A DNA stretch of 64,000 bases from Ilumatobacteraceae bacterium. Lineage in GTDB: Bacteria > Actinomycetota > Acidimicrobiia > Acidimicrobiales > Ilumatobacteraceae. The stretch spans positions 1 to 64,000 of the forward strand of contig JABSQH010000002.1 in assembly GCA_013213745.1 (NCBI GenBank). Reading direction: 5' to 3'. The notes beneath the pieces were generated by a model. The model was not told where the DNA came from. It worked only from the letters and a program-made list of their open reading frames with translations, and did not search any database. Positions 55,056 to 62,709 of this stretch are shown piece by piece (the stretch's first letter is position 1; every line of letters begins with the position of its first letter). The translations under genes and the position numbers were made by a program.

Positions 55056-55479
55056 ACGGGCCGTCAACCGCGACGACGACGCCATCGCCGAGGCGATCGA
55101 GCTCGTCGGACTCACCGACTTCGCCAACCGCGATGGCGACACGCTGTCGGGTGGCGAACGTCAACGCGCCTGGTTGGCGTTGGCGCTGGCCCAGGAGACG
55201 CCGGTGTTGGCGCACGACGAGCCGACGACTTTTCTCGACATCGGCCACCAGTGGGAGGTGCTCGAACTCGTCCGCCGGTTGAATGTCGAGCGTGGCCTGA
55301 CGGTGTTGATGGTGCTGCACGACCTCAACCACGTGGCCACGTTCTCCGAGCAGATGTTCGTGTTGCGCGCTGGGCGAGTCGTTGCCAGCGGTGACCCGTG
55401 GTCGGCGCTGACCGTCGAGCTCCTGCGCGACGTCTTCGGCGTCGAGGCGTCCGTCGTCCCCGACCCAACGAGCACGTGA
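55056..55479 (+). pseudogene. Remnant of an ABC transporter ATPase (FecE-like), C-terminal half only
   Basis: The frame reads DDDAIAEAIELVGLTDFANR, the ABC signature LSGGERQRAWLALALAQ, Walker B in VLAHDEPTTFLDI, the H-loop region VLMVLHDLNHVATFSEQM and the D-loop, as in iron-siderophore importer ATPases of the FecE/FepC type. The Walker A half is missing and no start codon fits, so the gene is truncated. The junction is near 55050. No permease or binding-protein genes lie nearby. It might still be transcribed from the amidase promoter but cannot bind ATP normally. Confidence 0.75.
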
Positions 55480-55594
55480 GGCCGTGCTCCGCCGTTGCGA
55501 CAGTCGGTGCCTGGCACCTGATGTCGTAGGCGCCGTCACGTCACGAGCGCTCCGGCCGCTGACCGACGCGCCCGCATTGGCTACGTTCGCACCC

Positions 55595-57130
55595 ATGAAG
55601 GTTGCGCTGACCGTCAACGACTTCCTGCGCCGCGCAGAGCTGGTGTATCCCGACCGTACGGCGATCATCGATGAGCCCGATCAACCTGCCGCATCGTGGG
55701 AGTCGATCGACTATCGCGAGATGGCTCGACGGGCCAGGGCGATCGCCGCCGGCCTCGACGCACTGGAGATCGCTCGCGGCGAGCGGGTGGCGATGGTCAG
55801 CCACAACTCCGCTCGACTCCTCACCGCCTTGTTCGGCGTGTCCGGCTCCGGACGAGTGCTCGTCCCGATCAACTTCCGGCTCGTCGCCGAAGAGGTGCGC
55901 TACATCGTGGAGCACTCCGGTGCCCGCATCCTCCTGGTCGACCCCGAGCTGGCCGACGCGATGGCCGACGTCGAGTGCGAGCGCAAGCTGATCATCGGCA
56001 GCGAAACCGACATGGAGCTGATGCGCTACGACGTCGAACCCGAGCCGTGGGAGGCCGACGAAGACGCCACCGCCACGATCAACTACACCTCCGGGACCAC
56101 GGCGCGACCGAAAGGCGTGCAGTTGACGCATCGCAACGTGTGGCTCAACGCCACCGTGTTCGGATGGCACATGGGGGTCAACGACCGCGACGTGTACCTG
56201 CACACGCTCCCGCAGTTCCACTGCAACGGCTGGGGGATGCTGTACGCCGTCACCGGGATGGGTGCGACCCACGTGATCCAACGCAAGGTCGACGGAGTCG
56301 AAATCCTCAACCGAGTGGAGCGGCATGGCGTGACCTTGATGTGTGGCGCTCCGGCGGTGCTCAACGCGATTCTCGACGCCGCCGCCGATTGGGACGGGCC
56401 GATCCCCGGTCGCGACCGCGTCCGCATCGTGGTCGCCGGTGCGCCGCCACCGACGCGCACCATCGAGCGGTGCGAGACCGAGCTCGGGTGGGAGTTCGTG
56501 CAGATCTACGGTCTCACCGAGACCACGCCGGTGATCACGATGAACCGCAGCCGCTCCGAGTACGACGACCTCTCCCCCGCCGACCGGGCGGCCAAGCTCA
56601 GTCGAGCCGGAGCCCCCGTCGTCGGTTGCACGATGGACGTCAGCAACGACGGCGAGATCCTTGCCCGCGGCAACATGATCATGGGCGGCTACTGGGAACA
56701 GCCCGAGGCCACGGCCGCAGCGATCTACGACGACTTCTTCCACACAGGCGACGGCGGGATCATCGACGACGACCACTACGTGGTGATCTCCGACCGCAAG
56801 AAGGACGTGATCATCTCCGGCGGCGAGAACGTGTCGTCGATCGAGGTGGAAGATGCGCTGTTCCAACACCCCGACGTGACCGAGGTGGCGGTCATCGGCA
56901 TCCCCGACGAGAAGTGGGGCGAGCTGGTGACGGCACTCGTCGTGACCACTCCGGGCAGCACCTTGGCCGAGGCCGATCTGATTGCGTTCGCCAAGGAGCG
57001 ACTGGCGGGCTACAAGTGCCCCAAACGCGTCGAGTTCCGCGACGAGCTGGCCCGCACCGCCACCGGCAAGCTGCAGAAGTTCAAGCTCCGCGAACCCTTC
57101 TGGGCCGACCGCGAGAAGTCCATCAACTAG
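55595..57130 (+). CDS. Acyl-CoA ligase (AMP-forming, FadD-type)
   Basis: A 511-residue ligase, the third of its class here. The P-loop is NYTSGTTARPKGVQLTHRNVW near 163 split over the motif, with Ala in place of the usual Gly (TTGxPKG); IYGLTETTPVITM is near 308, DDFFHTGDGGIIDDDHYVVI near 385, RKKDVIISGGENVSSIEVED near 407 and the catalytic Lys in ATGKLQKFKLREPFW near 490. The family resembles medium/long-chain or aryl acid ligases. TACGTT lies 7 nt before the ATG. Its stop is followed directly by a post-stop palindrome (57131). Confidence 0.91.
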   Translation: MKVALTVNDFLRRAELVYPDRTAIIDEPDQPAASWESIDYREMARRARAIAAGLDALEIARGERVAMVSHNSARLLTALFGVSGSGRVLVPINFRLVAEEVRYIVEHSGARILLVDPELADAMADVECERKLIIGSETDMELMRYDVEPEPWEADEDATATINYTSGTTARPKGVQLTHRNVWLNATVFGWHMGVNDRDVYLHTLPQFHCNGWGMLYAVTGMGATHVIQRKVDGVEILNRVERHGVTLMCGAPAVLNAILDAAADWDGPIPGRDRVRIVVAGAPPPTRTIERCETELGWEFVQIYGLTETTPVITMNRSRSEYDDLSPADRAAKLSRAGAPVVGCTMDVSNDGEILARGNMIMGGYWEQPEATAAAIYDDFFHTGDGGIIDDDHYVVISDRKKDVIISGGENVSSIEVEDALFQHPDVTEVAVIGIPDEKWGELVTALVVTTPGSTLAEADLIAFAKERLAGYKCPKRVEFRDELARTATGKLQKFKLREPFWADREKSIN

Positions 57131-57183
57131 TCGAAAAACCGGGGATTCTCTGCGAAATCCGCACGTTGTCGCGGACAGAATCG
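57131..57183 (+). repeat. Post-stop palindrome, copy 3
   Basis: It begins at the base after the ligase stop codon: CGAAAAACCGGGGATT, inner arms TGCG-AAATC-CGCA, then CGCGGACAGAATCG. It aligns along its whole length with the copies at 23789-23842 and 59790-59843, and its left half matches the 41843 hairpin. Confidence 0.6.
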
Positions 57184-57234
57184 ACCGCGACCGCAGAATC
57201 GCGGGCTTGACGGTACGAACGTCGCAGCCGCAGC

Positions 57235-57240
57235 TACCGT
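57235..57240 (+). promoter_or_regulatory. Putative -10 hexamer TACCGT of the RCC1-repeat gene
   Basis: TACCGT lies 8 nt before the ATG at 57249, giving the large surface-protein gene its own leaderless-type promoter. Confidence 0.5.
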
Positions 57241-57248
57241 CGTCCCGC

Positions 57249-59783
57249 ATGTCGAGGCGGACACGGCATCATCCCGGCGTGCTCTTCACGACCGTACTCG
57301 CGGGTGCGCTCATCGCTACGTGGACACTCATCGGCGGGAGTGCATCAACCCCTGCCGCCGCAACGAACACGAGTGACGTCACCCCTGCGGTGGCGGCCGG
57401 CGGCAACCACACGTGTGCCTTGACCGCGGCCGGAGCGGTGATGTGCTGGGGTAGCGACGAGTTCGGGCAGCTCGGGAACGGAGCAGCGACGGAGAACGTC
57501 TCTGCCCCGACCGGTCCAGTTGTGTTGCCACAGGTCGACGGCGCTCCGACCACCGCCACTGCAATCGCAGCCGGCGAGAGCCACACGTGCGCCATCTTGA
57601 GCACCGGCGATGTCTCCTGCTGGGGCCAGAACGACGTCGGACAGCTGGGCCTGGGAGCCAGCGGTGGCGACACCGAATCCTCGCCCGCCGGACCGGTGCT
57701 GCTGCCATCGGCGGCGGGCGACTCGACGACCGCCACGGCGATCTCGGCCGGATCCAGCCACACGTGTGTCATCTTGAACACCGGCGCCATCACCTGTTGG
57801 GGGTCGGATTCGAGCGGACAGCTCGGCAATGGCGACGACAACGAGAACGATCCCTCGCCGTCGGTCCCGCTGACGCTCCCGGACGATCGGGCCGCCATCG
57901 ACGTCAGCGGCGGCCGTGAGCACACCTGCGCAGTCCTGGACAACGGCGATGTCACCTGCTGGGGTGCCGACGCAGACGGGCAACTCGGGAACGGACCGGG
58001 CGGCGCCAACGTGACCGCTCCGTCGGGAGTCGTCACACTGCCCGACGGGGCCGCTGCGCTGGAGATTTCGGCCGGCACCGCACACACCTGCGCACGGCTG
58101 AACGGTGGCGCGCTGACATGCTGGGGCGCGGACTTCTTCGGGCAACTCGGCAACGGCGCATTGGGACCCACCGACGCGCCGTCTGGAACCATCGATCTCG
58201 GCACGAACACCGCCCTCGGTGTGGCGGCGTCTGCCGGCCACACCTGTGCCGTGCTCAACGGCGGTGCGGTGACGTGCTGGGGCGACGACTCGTTCGGCCA
58301 GCTCGGCAACGGGCCCGGTAACCGAGACATCGTTGTGCCGACCGGAACCGTCGCCCTTCCAGGTGGTGCGTCGGCAACCTCGGTCGCCCTCGGCCCCGCG
58401 CATAGCTGCGCGCAGCTCGCAGACGGCGACATCACCTGCTGGGGGTCGGATGGATCGGGTCAGCTCGGGATCGACGGGGACGGCACCGACGTGGCTGCCC
58501 CGGTCGACGTCGTCGCACTTCCTGCGACTGTGCACCCCGCGCCGTCACCGTCACCGTCACCGCCACCGCCACCGTCACCGTCACCGTCACCGCCACCGTC
58601 ACCGCCTGCGCCTGCGCCTGCGCCTGCGCCTGCGCCGACCGATGATGTGGGGATCGTGACGGTCGCTCCGGGCCGGCTGATTGAGACCCGGTCCGGTCTG
58701 TCCACCGTCGATGACCAGCAGAACGGGATCGGTCGCCGCGCCGCCCGACAAGTGACCACGGTCAACGTGTGGAACCGCGCCGGCGTCCCGACCGGCGCCA
58801 CAGCAGCGTTGGTCAACATCGGTGCGGTCAACCCAGCGTTGCAGGGATTTATCACCGCCTACCCCTGCGATGCCGACCAACCCGACGCATCAACGCTCAA
58901 CTACGCCGCCGGCCAAACGATCTCCAACGGCGCAGCCATCGCCCTCTCCCCCACGGGCACCTTGTGTGTGTACACGCATCGGGCAATGGACCTCATCGTC
59001 GACGTCACCGGCTACACCCCCGCCGACTCCGTCGTCGACACCAACACCCCTGTGCGACTGTTGGAGACCCGACAAGGCCTCACCACGATCGACGGCGAGA
59101 GCGAAGGAATCGGGCAACGCCAGGCCCGGCAGGTCACCGCCGTACAGGTCACCGGACGAGCCGGCATCGACCCCACGGCAACCGCCGCGATCTTGAACAT
59201 CGCCGCGATCAACCCCGTACTCCAAGGGTTCATCACTGTGTTTCCGTGCGGCGCCGACCGCCCGGAAGCGTCCACGTTGAATTACGCCGCCAGGCAAACC
59301 ATCGCCAACGGCGGCATCTTCGCCCTCTCCAGCTCGGGCACCATCTGCATCTACACCCACCGCGCCATGGACCTCGTCGTCGACGTCACCGGCTCCATCC
59401 CCGACACCGACGCCGTCAACCCCATCAACCCCGCCCGGTTCCTCGAAACACGACAAGGCCTCACCACCTTCGACGGACAGAGCAAAGGCATCGGCCAACG
59501 GGCCGCACGGCAGGTCACCACCCTGCAGATCGCCGGCCGCGGCACGATCCCCAACGACGCCACCAGTGCGATCTTGAACATCGCCACCATCAACCCCGCA
59601 CTCCAAGGATTCATCACCACGTACCCCTGCGACGTGCGGCAGCCCGACGCCTCCACCCTCAACTACGCCGCCGGGCAAACCATCGCCAACAACGCCGTCA
59701 TCGCGCTCTCGCCTACCGGCACCATCTGCATCTACACCCACCGCCAAATGGACCTCATCGTCGACATCACCGGCTGGACCTAG
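57249..59783 (+). CDS. Exported RCC1-repeat protein with three tandem C-terminal surface domains
   Basis: An 844-residue secreted protein. A signal peptide (VLFTTVLAGALIATWTLIGG) is followed by seven RCC1-type repeats, each with HTCA...CWG..xxGQLG (two Cys per repeat, suggesting disulfides), forming one beta-propeller to about residue 425. A Pro/Ser/Ala linker (429-462) leads to three copies of a roughly 125-residue domain (465-590, 591-714, 717-844), each with LIETRSGLSTVD-like start, ALQGFITAYPCDADQPDASTL-like centre and CVYTHRAMDLIVDVTG-like end. Such domains decorate actinobacterial surface proteins. No LPXTG or C-terminal anchor is seen. Likely a cell-surface or secreted binding protein. 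Confidence 0.88.
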   Translation: MSRRTRHHPGVLFTTVLAGALIATWTLIGGSASTPAAATNTSDVTPAVAAGGNHTCALTAAGAVMCWGSDEFGQLGNGAATENVSAPTGPVVLPQVDGAPTTATAIAAGESHTCAILSTGDVSCWGQNDVGQLGLGASGGDTESSPAGPVLLPSAAGDSTTATAISAGSSHTCVILNTGAITCWGSDSSGQLGNGDDNENDPSPSVPLTLPDDRAAIDVSGGREHTCAVLDNGDVTCWGADADGQLGNGPGGANVTAPSGVVTLPDGAAALEISAGTAHTCARLNGGALTCWGADFFGQLGNGALGPTDAPSGTIDLGTNTALGVAASAGHTCAVLNGGAVTCWGDDSFGQLGNGPGNRDIVVPTGTVALPGGASATSVALGPAHSCAQLADGDITCWGSDGSGQLGIDGDGTDVAAPVDVVALPATVHPAPSPSPSPPPPPSPSPSPPPSPPAPAPAPAPAPTDDVGIVTVAPGRLIETRSGLSTVDDQQNGIGRRAARQVTTVNVWNRAGVPTGATAALVNIGAVNPALQGFITAYPCDADQPDASTLNYAAGQTISNGAAIALSPTGTLCVYTHRAMDLIVDVTGYTPADSVVDTNTPVRLLETRQGLTTIDGESEGIGQRQARQVTAVQVTGRAGIDPTATAAILNIAAINPVLQGFITVFPCGADRPEASTLNYAARQTIANGGIFALSSSGTICIYTHRAMDLVVDVTGSIPDTDAVNPINPARFLETRQGLTTFDGQSKGIGQRAARQVTTLQIAGRGTIPNDATSAILNIATINPALQGFITTYPCDVRQPDASTLNYAAGQTIANNAVIALSPTGTICIYTHRQMDLIVDITGWT
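58541..58636 (+). repeat. Hexamer microsatellite coding the Pro-rich linker
   Basis: Runs of CCGTCA/CCGCCA followed by CTGCGC repeats encode the PSPSPSPPPP...APAPAPAP linker between the propeller and the C-terminal domains of the surface protein. Such tracts can change length by slippage. Confidence 0.85.
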
Positions 59784-59789
59784 GTTCAA

Positions 59790-59843
59790 CCCGAAATACC
59801 GGGAAAGACGTGCGCAATTCGCACGTCACCGCGAACAGAACCG
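59790..59843 (+). repeat. Post-stop palindrome, copy 4
   Basis: Six bases after the stop of the surface-protein gene: CCCGAAATACCGGG, AAAGA, inner hairpin CGTGCG-CAATT-CGCACG, then CACCGCGAACAGAACCG. It aligns over its full length with the copies at 23789 and 57131. Confidence 0.62.
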
Positions 59844-59925
59844 CCAAACGCAGGGTGCGCCGGCCGTATCGTCCGGCTGCGAGCTCGACCGCTACCGTCA
59901 CTGCAGCCAAACGAATGGAGGCGTG

Positions 59926-60210
59926 ATGATCAAAGTCAGCGTGATGTACCCCAAGGGCGACGACACGACGTTCGACATCGAGTACTACAAGACGACGCAC
60001 ATGGACATCGTCGAGCGGACGATGAAGCCGTCGAAGATCGAGATCGACAGCGGCAACGACGGGCCGTACGTCGCCATCGGTCACCTCTACTTCGACTCGC
60101 CTGAGGCTCTCGCGGCCGGTATGGGCGGCAGTGAAGAGGCAATGGCTGACCTCGCCAACTTCACCAACGCCGCGCCCGCAATGCAGATGTCAGAAGTCTT
60201 CGAGCGCTGA
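59926..60210 (+). CDS. EthD-family small protein
   Basis: A 94-residue dimeric alpha+beta-barrel protein of the EthD type: KVSVMYPKGDDTTFDIEYY, then KTTHMDIVERTM (the His of EthD relatives), and AIGHLYFDSPEALAAGMGG. EthD proteins are needed for some P450 systems degrading ethers, and others act as small reductases or isomerases in polyketide or ring metabolism. A GGAGG Shine-Dalgarno lies 4 nt before the ATG; the GTG one codon earlier would sit too close to it. It is separated from the surface-protein gene by the post-stop palindrome. Confidence 0.85.
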   Translation: MIKVSVMYPKGDDTTFDIEYYKTTHMDIVERTMKPSKIEIDSGNDGPYVAIGHLYFDSPEALAAGMGGSEEAMADLANFTNAAPAMQMSEVFER

Positions 60211-60223
60211 GACTTCCGACCCG

Positions 60224-61492
60224 CTATTCGAGCGTGGCGTAGTTGGTCGAGCGGTCGGCGTTGCGCTCGCCGACTACCGATGCGGTGCACTCGGCGAGAT
60301 CGGCGAGGTAGTCGTCGATCACGCCGGTGTTCGTGTTCGAGATCGTCGAGTGAAGGCTGTCGGGTGGTGTCTGGCGGTCGTGGAACCAGCCCCGTTCGAG
60401 CAACGCGTCGCCAAGGGCGAACATGTCGATCTCGGGCTGGAAAGACGGGTCGGCCGCGAGCGCCGCCAGATGGAACTGCCCGTCGCCGAGCACCTGGATG
60501 CCGTCGATGCCGGCCACGCCGGCGCGGAACCGGTCGGCGTTGTCCAACGTGTGGCGCGTGAGATCGACGTAACCATCGACACCGAGGTGGGCAATCACCG
60601 CCCAGGCACAGGCCATCGGCAGACCCGACCGCGTGCCCTGCATGTTCGGCGAGGCATAGAAGCCGCCGAGCCATCGATCGAACACGAACGTCTGGTACTT
60701 GCGCGACTGCTTGGTGCGGTGCAGCACGACCGACACGCCCTTCGGCGCATAACCGAGTTTGTGAATGTCGGCCGAGATCGTCGTGACCCCAGGGACTCGG
60801 AAGTCCCACGGCGTGACGTCGCGGCCGAGCATCTCCGCAAACGGCAACACGAACCCGCCCATGCACGCATCGACGTGGCAATTGGCGCCCACCGATTCGG
60901 CGAGTGCGGCGATCGCCCCGATGTCGTCTTGCACGCCCTGCGGGTATTGCGGCGCCGACCCCACCACCACGGCGGTGTTCGGCCCGACGAGCTCGGCCAT
61001 CGCATCGACGTCCGCTGTCCAGTCGGCACGCACGGGCGCCGTGCGCACGGTCAGGCCGAAGTTGTGGGCTGCCTTGTGGAACGCGGCGTGGGCCGACTCG
61101 GCCAGCACGATCTCGGGTTCGGTGATGCCGCGTTCGGCCGCTGCTCGCTCACGCGCTGCGAGCACCGAGCACAAGATCGACTCGGTGCCGCCGCTGGTGA
61201 GGAATCCCGCTGCCGGCCCCTCTTCGAGGTCGCTGCCGTGCAGCAGATCGGCGGTCCAATTGACGACCTCTCGCTGGATCGCGCCAAGCGAGGGGAATGC
61301 GTTGGTGTTCAGTGCATTCTCGTGGAGGTACAACCGCGCTGCTTGGTCGGCGACCTCGTGCACCCCGGGCCCGCCGTTGTACACCATCCCGAACGTCTTG
61401 CCGTCGGCCCAACGGACGTCGTTGGCTCGCTTGTCGGTCAGCTCAGCGATGACGTCGTCGACACCGCGCCCGGATTGTCCCAGTCCTGCCAT
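60224..61492 (-). CDS. PLP-dependent decarboxylase/lyase (sphingosine-1-phosphate-lyase-like group II)
   Basis: A 422-residue group II PLP decarboxylase-fold protein. GFLTSGGTESILCSVLAARE near 104 binds the cofactor phosphate, HVDACMGGFVLPFAEMLG near 215 holds the Asp for the pyridine nitrogen, and the Schiff-base Lys is in SADIHKLGYAPKGVSVVLHR near 246. The early segment LYLHENALNTNAFPSLGAIQRE is typical of the sphingosine-1-phosphate lyase/glutamate decarboxylase branch; lipid or amino-acid substrates are both possible. A GGAGA Shine-Dalgarno precedes the ATG. It is divergent from the F420-type oxidoreductase, with two 41-nt repeats in the gap. Confidence 0.87.
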   Translation of the reverse strand: MAGLGQSGRGVDDVIAELTDKRANDVRWADGKTFGMVYNGGPGVHEVADQAARLYLHENALNTNAFPSLGAIQREVVNWTADLLHGSDLEEGPAAGFLTSGGTESILCSVLAARERAAAERGITEPEIVLAESAHAAFHKAAHNFGLTVRTAPVRADWTADVDAMAELVGPNTAVVVGSAPQYPQGVQDDIGAIAALAESVGANCHVDACMGGFVLPFAEMLGRDVTPWDFRVPGVTTISADIHKLGYAPKGVSVVLHRTKQSRKYQTFVFDRWLGGFYASPNMQGTRSGLPMACAWAVIAHLGVDGYVDLTRHTLDNADRFRAGVAGIDGIQVLGDGQFHLAALAADPSFQPEIDMFALGDALLERGWFHDRQTPPDSLHSTISNTNTGVIDDYLADLAECTASVVGERNADRSTNYATLE

Positions 61493-61557
61493 TTGCGCAG
61501 TCTCCCACGCGCCACGATCACCATCGGATCCTTGCCGCCACGACGCCCACGGATCTG

Positions 61558-61598
61558 CGGCGAGCGAACACGCCACCTGTGGGCCACTTCCCTCACCG
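61558..61598 (+). repeat. 41-nt promoter-proximal repeat, copy B
   Basis: CGGCGAGCGAACACGCC, then ACCTGTGGGCC, then ACTTCCCTCACCG. It lies in the divergent gap between the PLP enzyme and the oxidoreductase, in tandem with copy C 21 nt further on. Its end and the start of copy C together make a 10-bp inverted repeat, CTCACCGATG...CATCGGTGAG. Confidence 0.65.
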
Positions 61599-61619
61599 AT
61601 GACGAACACACACCACCAT

Positions 61620-61660
61620 CGGTGAGTGAACACGCCACCTGTGGGCCGCTTCGCGCACCG
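61620..61660 (+). repeat. 41-nt promoter-proximal repeat, copy C
   Basis: CGGTGAGTGAACACGCC, then ACCTGTGGGCC, then GCTTCGCGCACCG. It ends exactly 31 nt before the GTG of the oxidoreductase gene and 18 nt before its putative -10 (TAAGGT). Confidence 0.68.
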
Positions 61661-61678
61661 CAGCAGCGCCTCGAGCCG

Positions 61679-61684
61679 TAAGGT
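61679..61684 (+). promoter_or_regulatory. Putative -10 hexamer TAAGGT
   Basis: TAAGGT lies 7 nt before GTG 61692 and 18 nt after repeat copy C, placing the repeat at about -30 to -70 from the presumed transcription start. Confidence 0.5.
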
Positions 61685-61691
61685 GCCGGCC

Positions 61692-62624
61692 GTGCAGCTC
61701 TCCCAACTCCGTGTGTTCACCGAACCCCAGCAAGGTGCGTCGTACGACGACCTCCTCAGCGTTGCCCAGCGCGCCGAGGCGCTGGGCTTCGACGCCTTCT
61801 TCCGATCGGATCACTGGCTCAAGATGGGTGACGCCGACGGGCTCCCCGGGCCGACCGACGCATGGGTCACCCTCGCCGGACTGGCCCGCGATACCGAGCG
61901 CATCCGCCTCGGCACGCTCGTCACCTCAGCGACGTTCCGCTACCCCGGTCCACTCGCCATTTCGGTCGCCCAGGTCGATCAGATGTCGGGTGGCCGCGTC
62001 GAACTCGGCCTCGGCGCGGGATGGTACGAGCAGGAACACACCGCCTATGGCCTCCCGTTCCCTCCGCTCGGCGAGCGTTTCGATCGACTCGAAGAGCAAC
62101 TCGAGATCATCACCGGCATGTGGTCGACGCCGACCGGCGAGACGTACTCGTTCGACGGCGCGCACTACCCCGTCACCGACTCTCCTGCGCTCCCGAAGCC
62201 GGCCCAAGCGCGCGTCCCGTTGATCATTGGAGGCGGCGGACCGAAGCGCACCCCCGCATTGGCCGCGCGCTTCGCCACCGAGTTCAACACGCCCTTCGTG
62301 CCCCGCGAGTTCTTCTCGGCCCAATCCGATCGAGTGCGCGCCGCCTGCGAAGCGATCGATCGCGATCCCGGTGAGATCACGTTCTCGGCTGCGCTCGTGC
62401 TGTGCTGCGGTGCCGACGATTCAGAAGTCGCACGTCGAGCCGAGGCGATTGGCCGTGAGCCCGACGAGTTGCGCACCAACGGCGCGGCTGGCACGCCTGC
62501 GGAGGTCGCCGAGACGCTGGCGGCGTGGACGGCGGCGGGCGCGGATCGGATCTACCTGCAGGTGCTCGACCTCACCGACCTCGACCACCTCGACCTGGTC
62601 GCTGCCGAAATCGCCACGCCCTGA
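61692..62624 (+). CDS. LLM-class F420-dependent oxidoreductase
   Basis: A 310-residue luciferase-like enzyme. LRVFTEPQQGASYDDLLSVA opens the barrel; AFFRSDHWLKMGDADGLPG near 36, RIRLGTLVTSATFRYPGPLA near 70, GGRVELGLGAGWYEQEHTAYG near 103 and RVPLIIGGGGPKRTPALAARF near 176 are typical of F420-dependent members (the TIGR03560-like branch). The start is GTG, supported by TAAGGT 7 nt upstream. Two 41-nt repeats precede it and one follows its stop, so this gene lies at the centre of the repeat cluster. Confidence 0.88.
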   Translation: MQLSQLRVFTEPQQGASYDDLLSVAQRAEALGFDAFFRSDHWLKMGDADGLPGPTDAWVTLAGLARDTERIRLGTLVTSATFRYPGPLAISVAQVDQMSGGRVELGLGAGWYEQEHTAYGLPFPPLGERFDRLEEQLEIITGMWSTPTGETYSFDGAHYPVTDSPALPKPAQARVPLIIGGGGPKRTPALAARFATEFNTPFVPREFFSAQSDRVRAACEAIDRDPGEITFSAALVLCCGADDSEVARRAEAIGREPDELRTNGAAGTPAEVAETLAAWTAAGADRIYLQVLDLTDLDHLDLVAAEIATP

Positions 62625-62637
62625 CGCCCCTCATCAC

Positions 62638-62678
62638 CGGTGAGGCACACGGCCCCCTGTGGACCACTTCCCTCCCCG
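62638..62678 (+). repeat. 41-nt promoter-proximal repeat, copy D
   Basis: CGGTGAGGCACACGGCC, then CCCTGTGGACC, then ACTTCCCTCCCCG. It ends exactly 31 nt before the ATG of the amidohydrolase gene, the same spacing as copy C to its gene. Confidence 0.68.
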
Positions 62679-62697
62679 CTGCGGGTGACCCTCGGCC

Positions 62698-62703
62698 TAG
62701 GGT
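62698..62703 (+). promoter_or_regulatory. Putative -10 hexamer TAGGGT
   Basis: TAGGGT lies 6 nt before ATG 62710 and 19 nt after repeat copy D, mirroring the arrangement at 61620-61692. Confidence 0.5.
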
Positions 62704-62709
62704 GCGGCG

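Noticed and set aside
58541-58636. Tandem hexamer array as a non-coding repeat
   Set aside because: It is in frame and codes the Pro/Ser/Ala linker of the surface protein.
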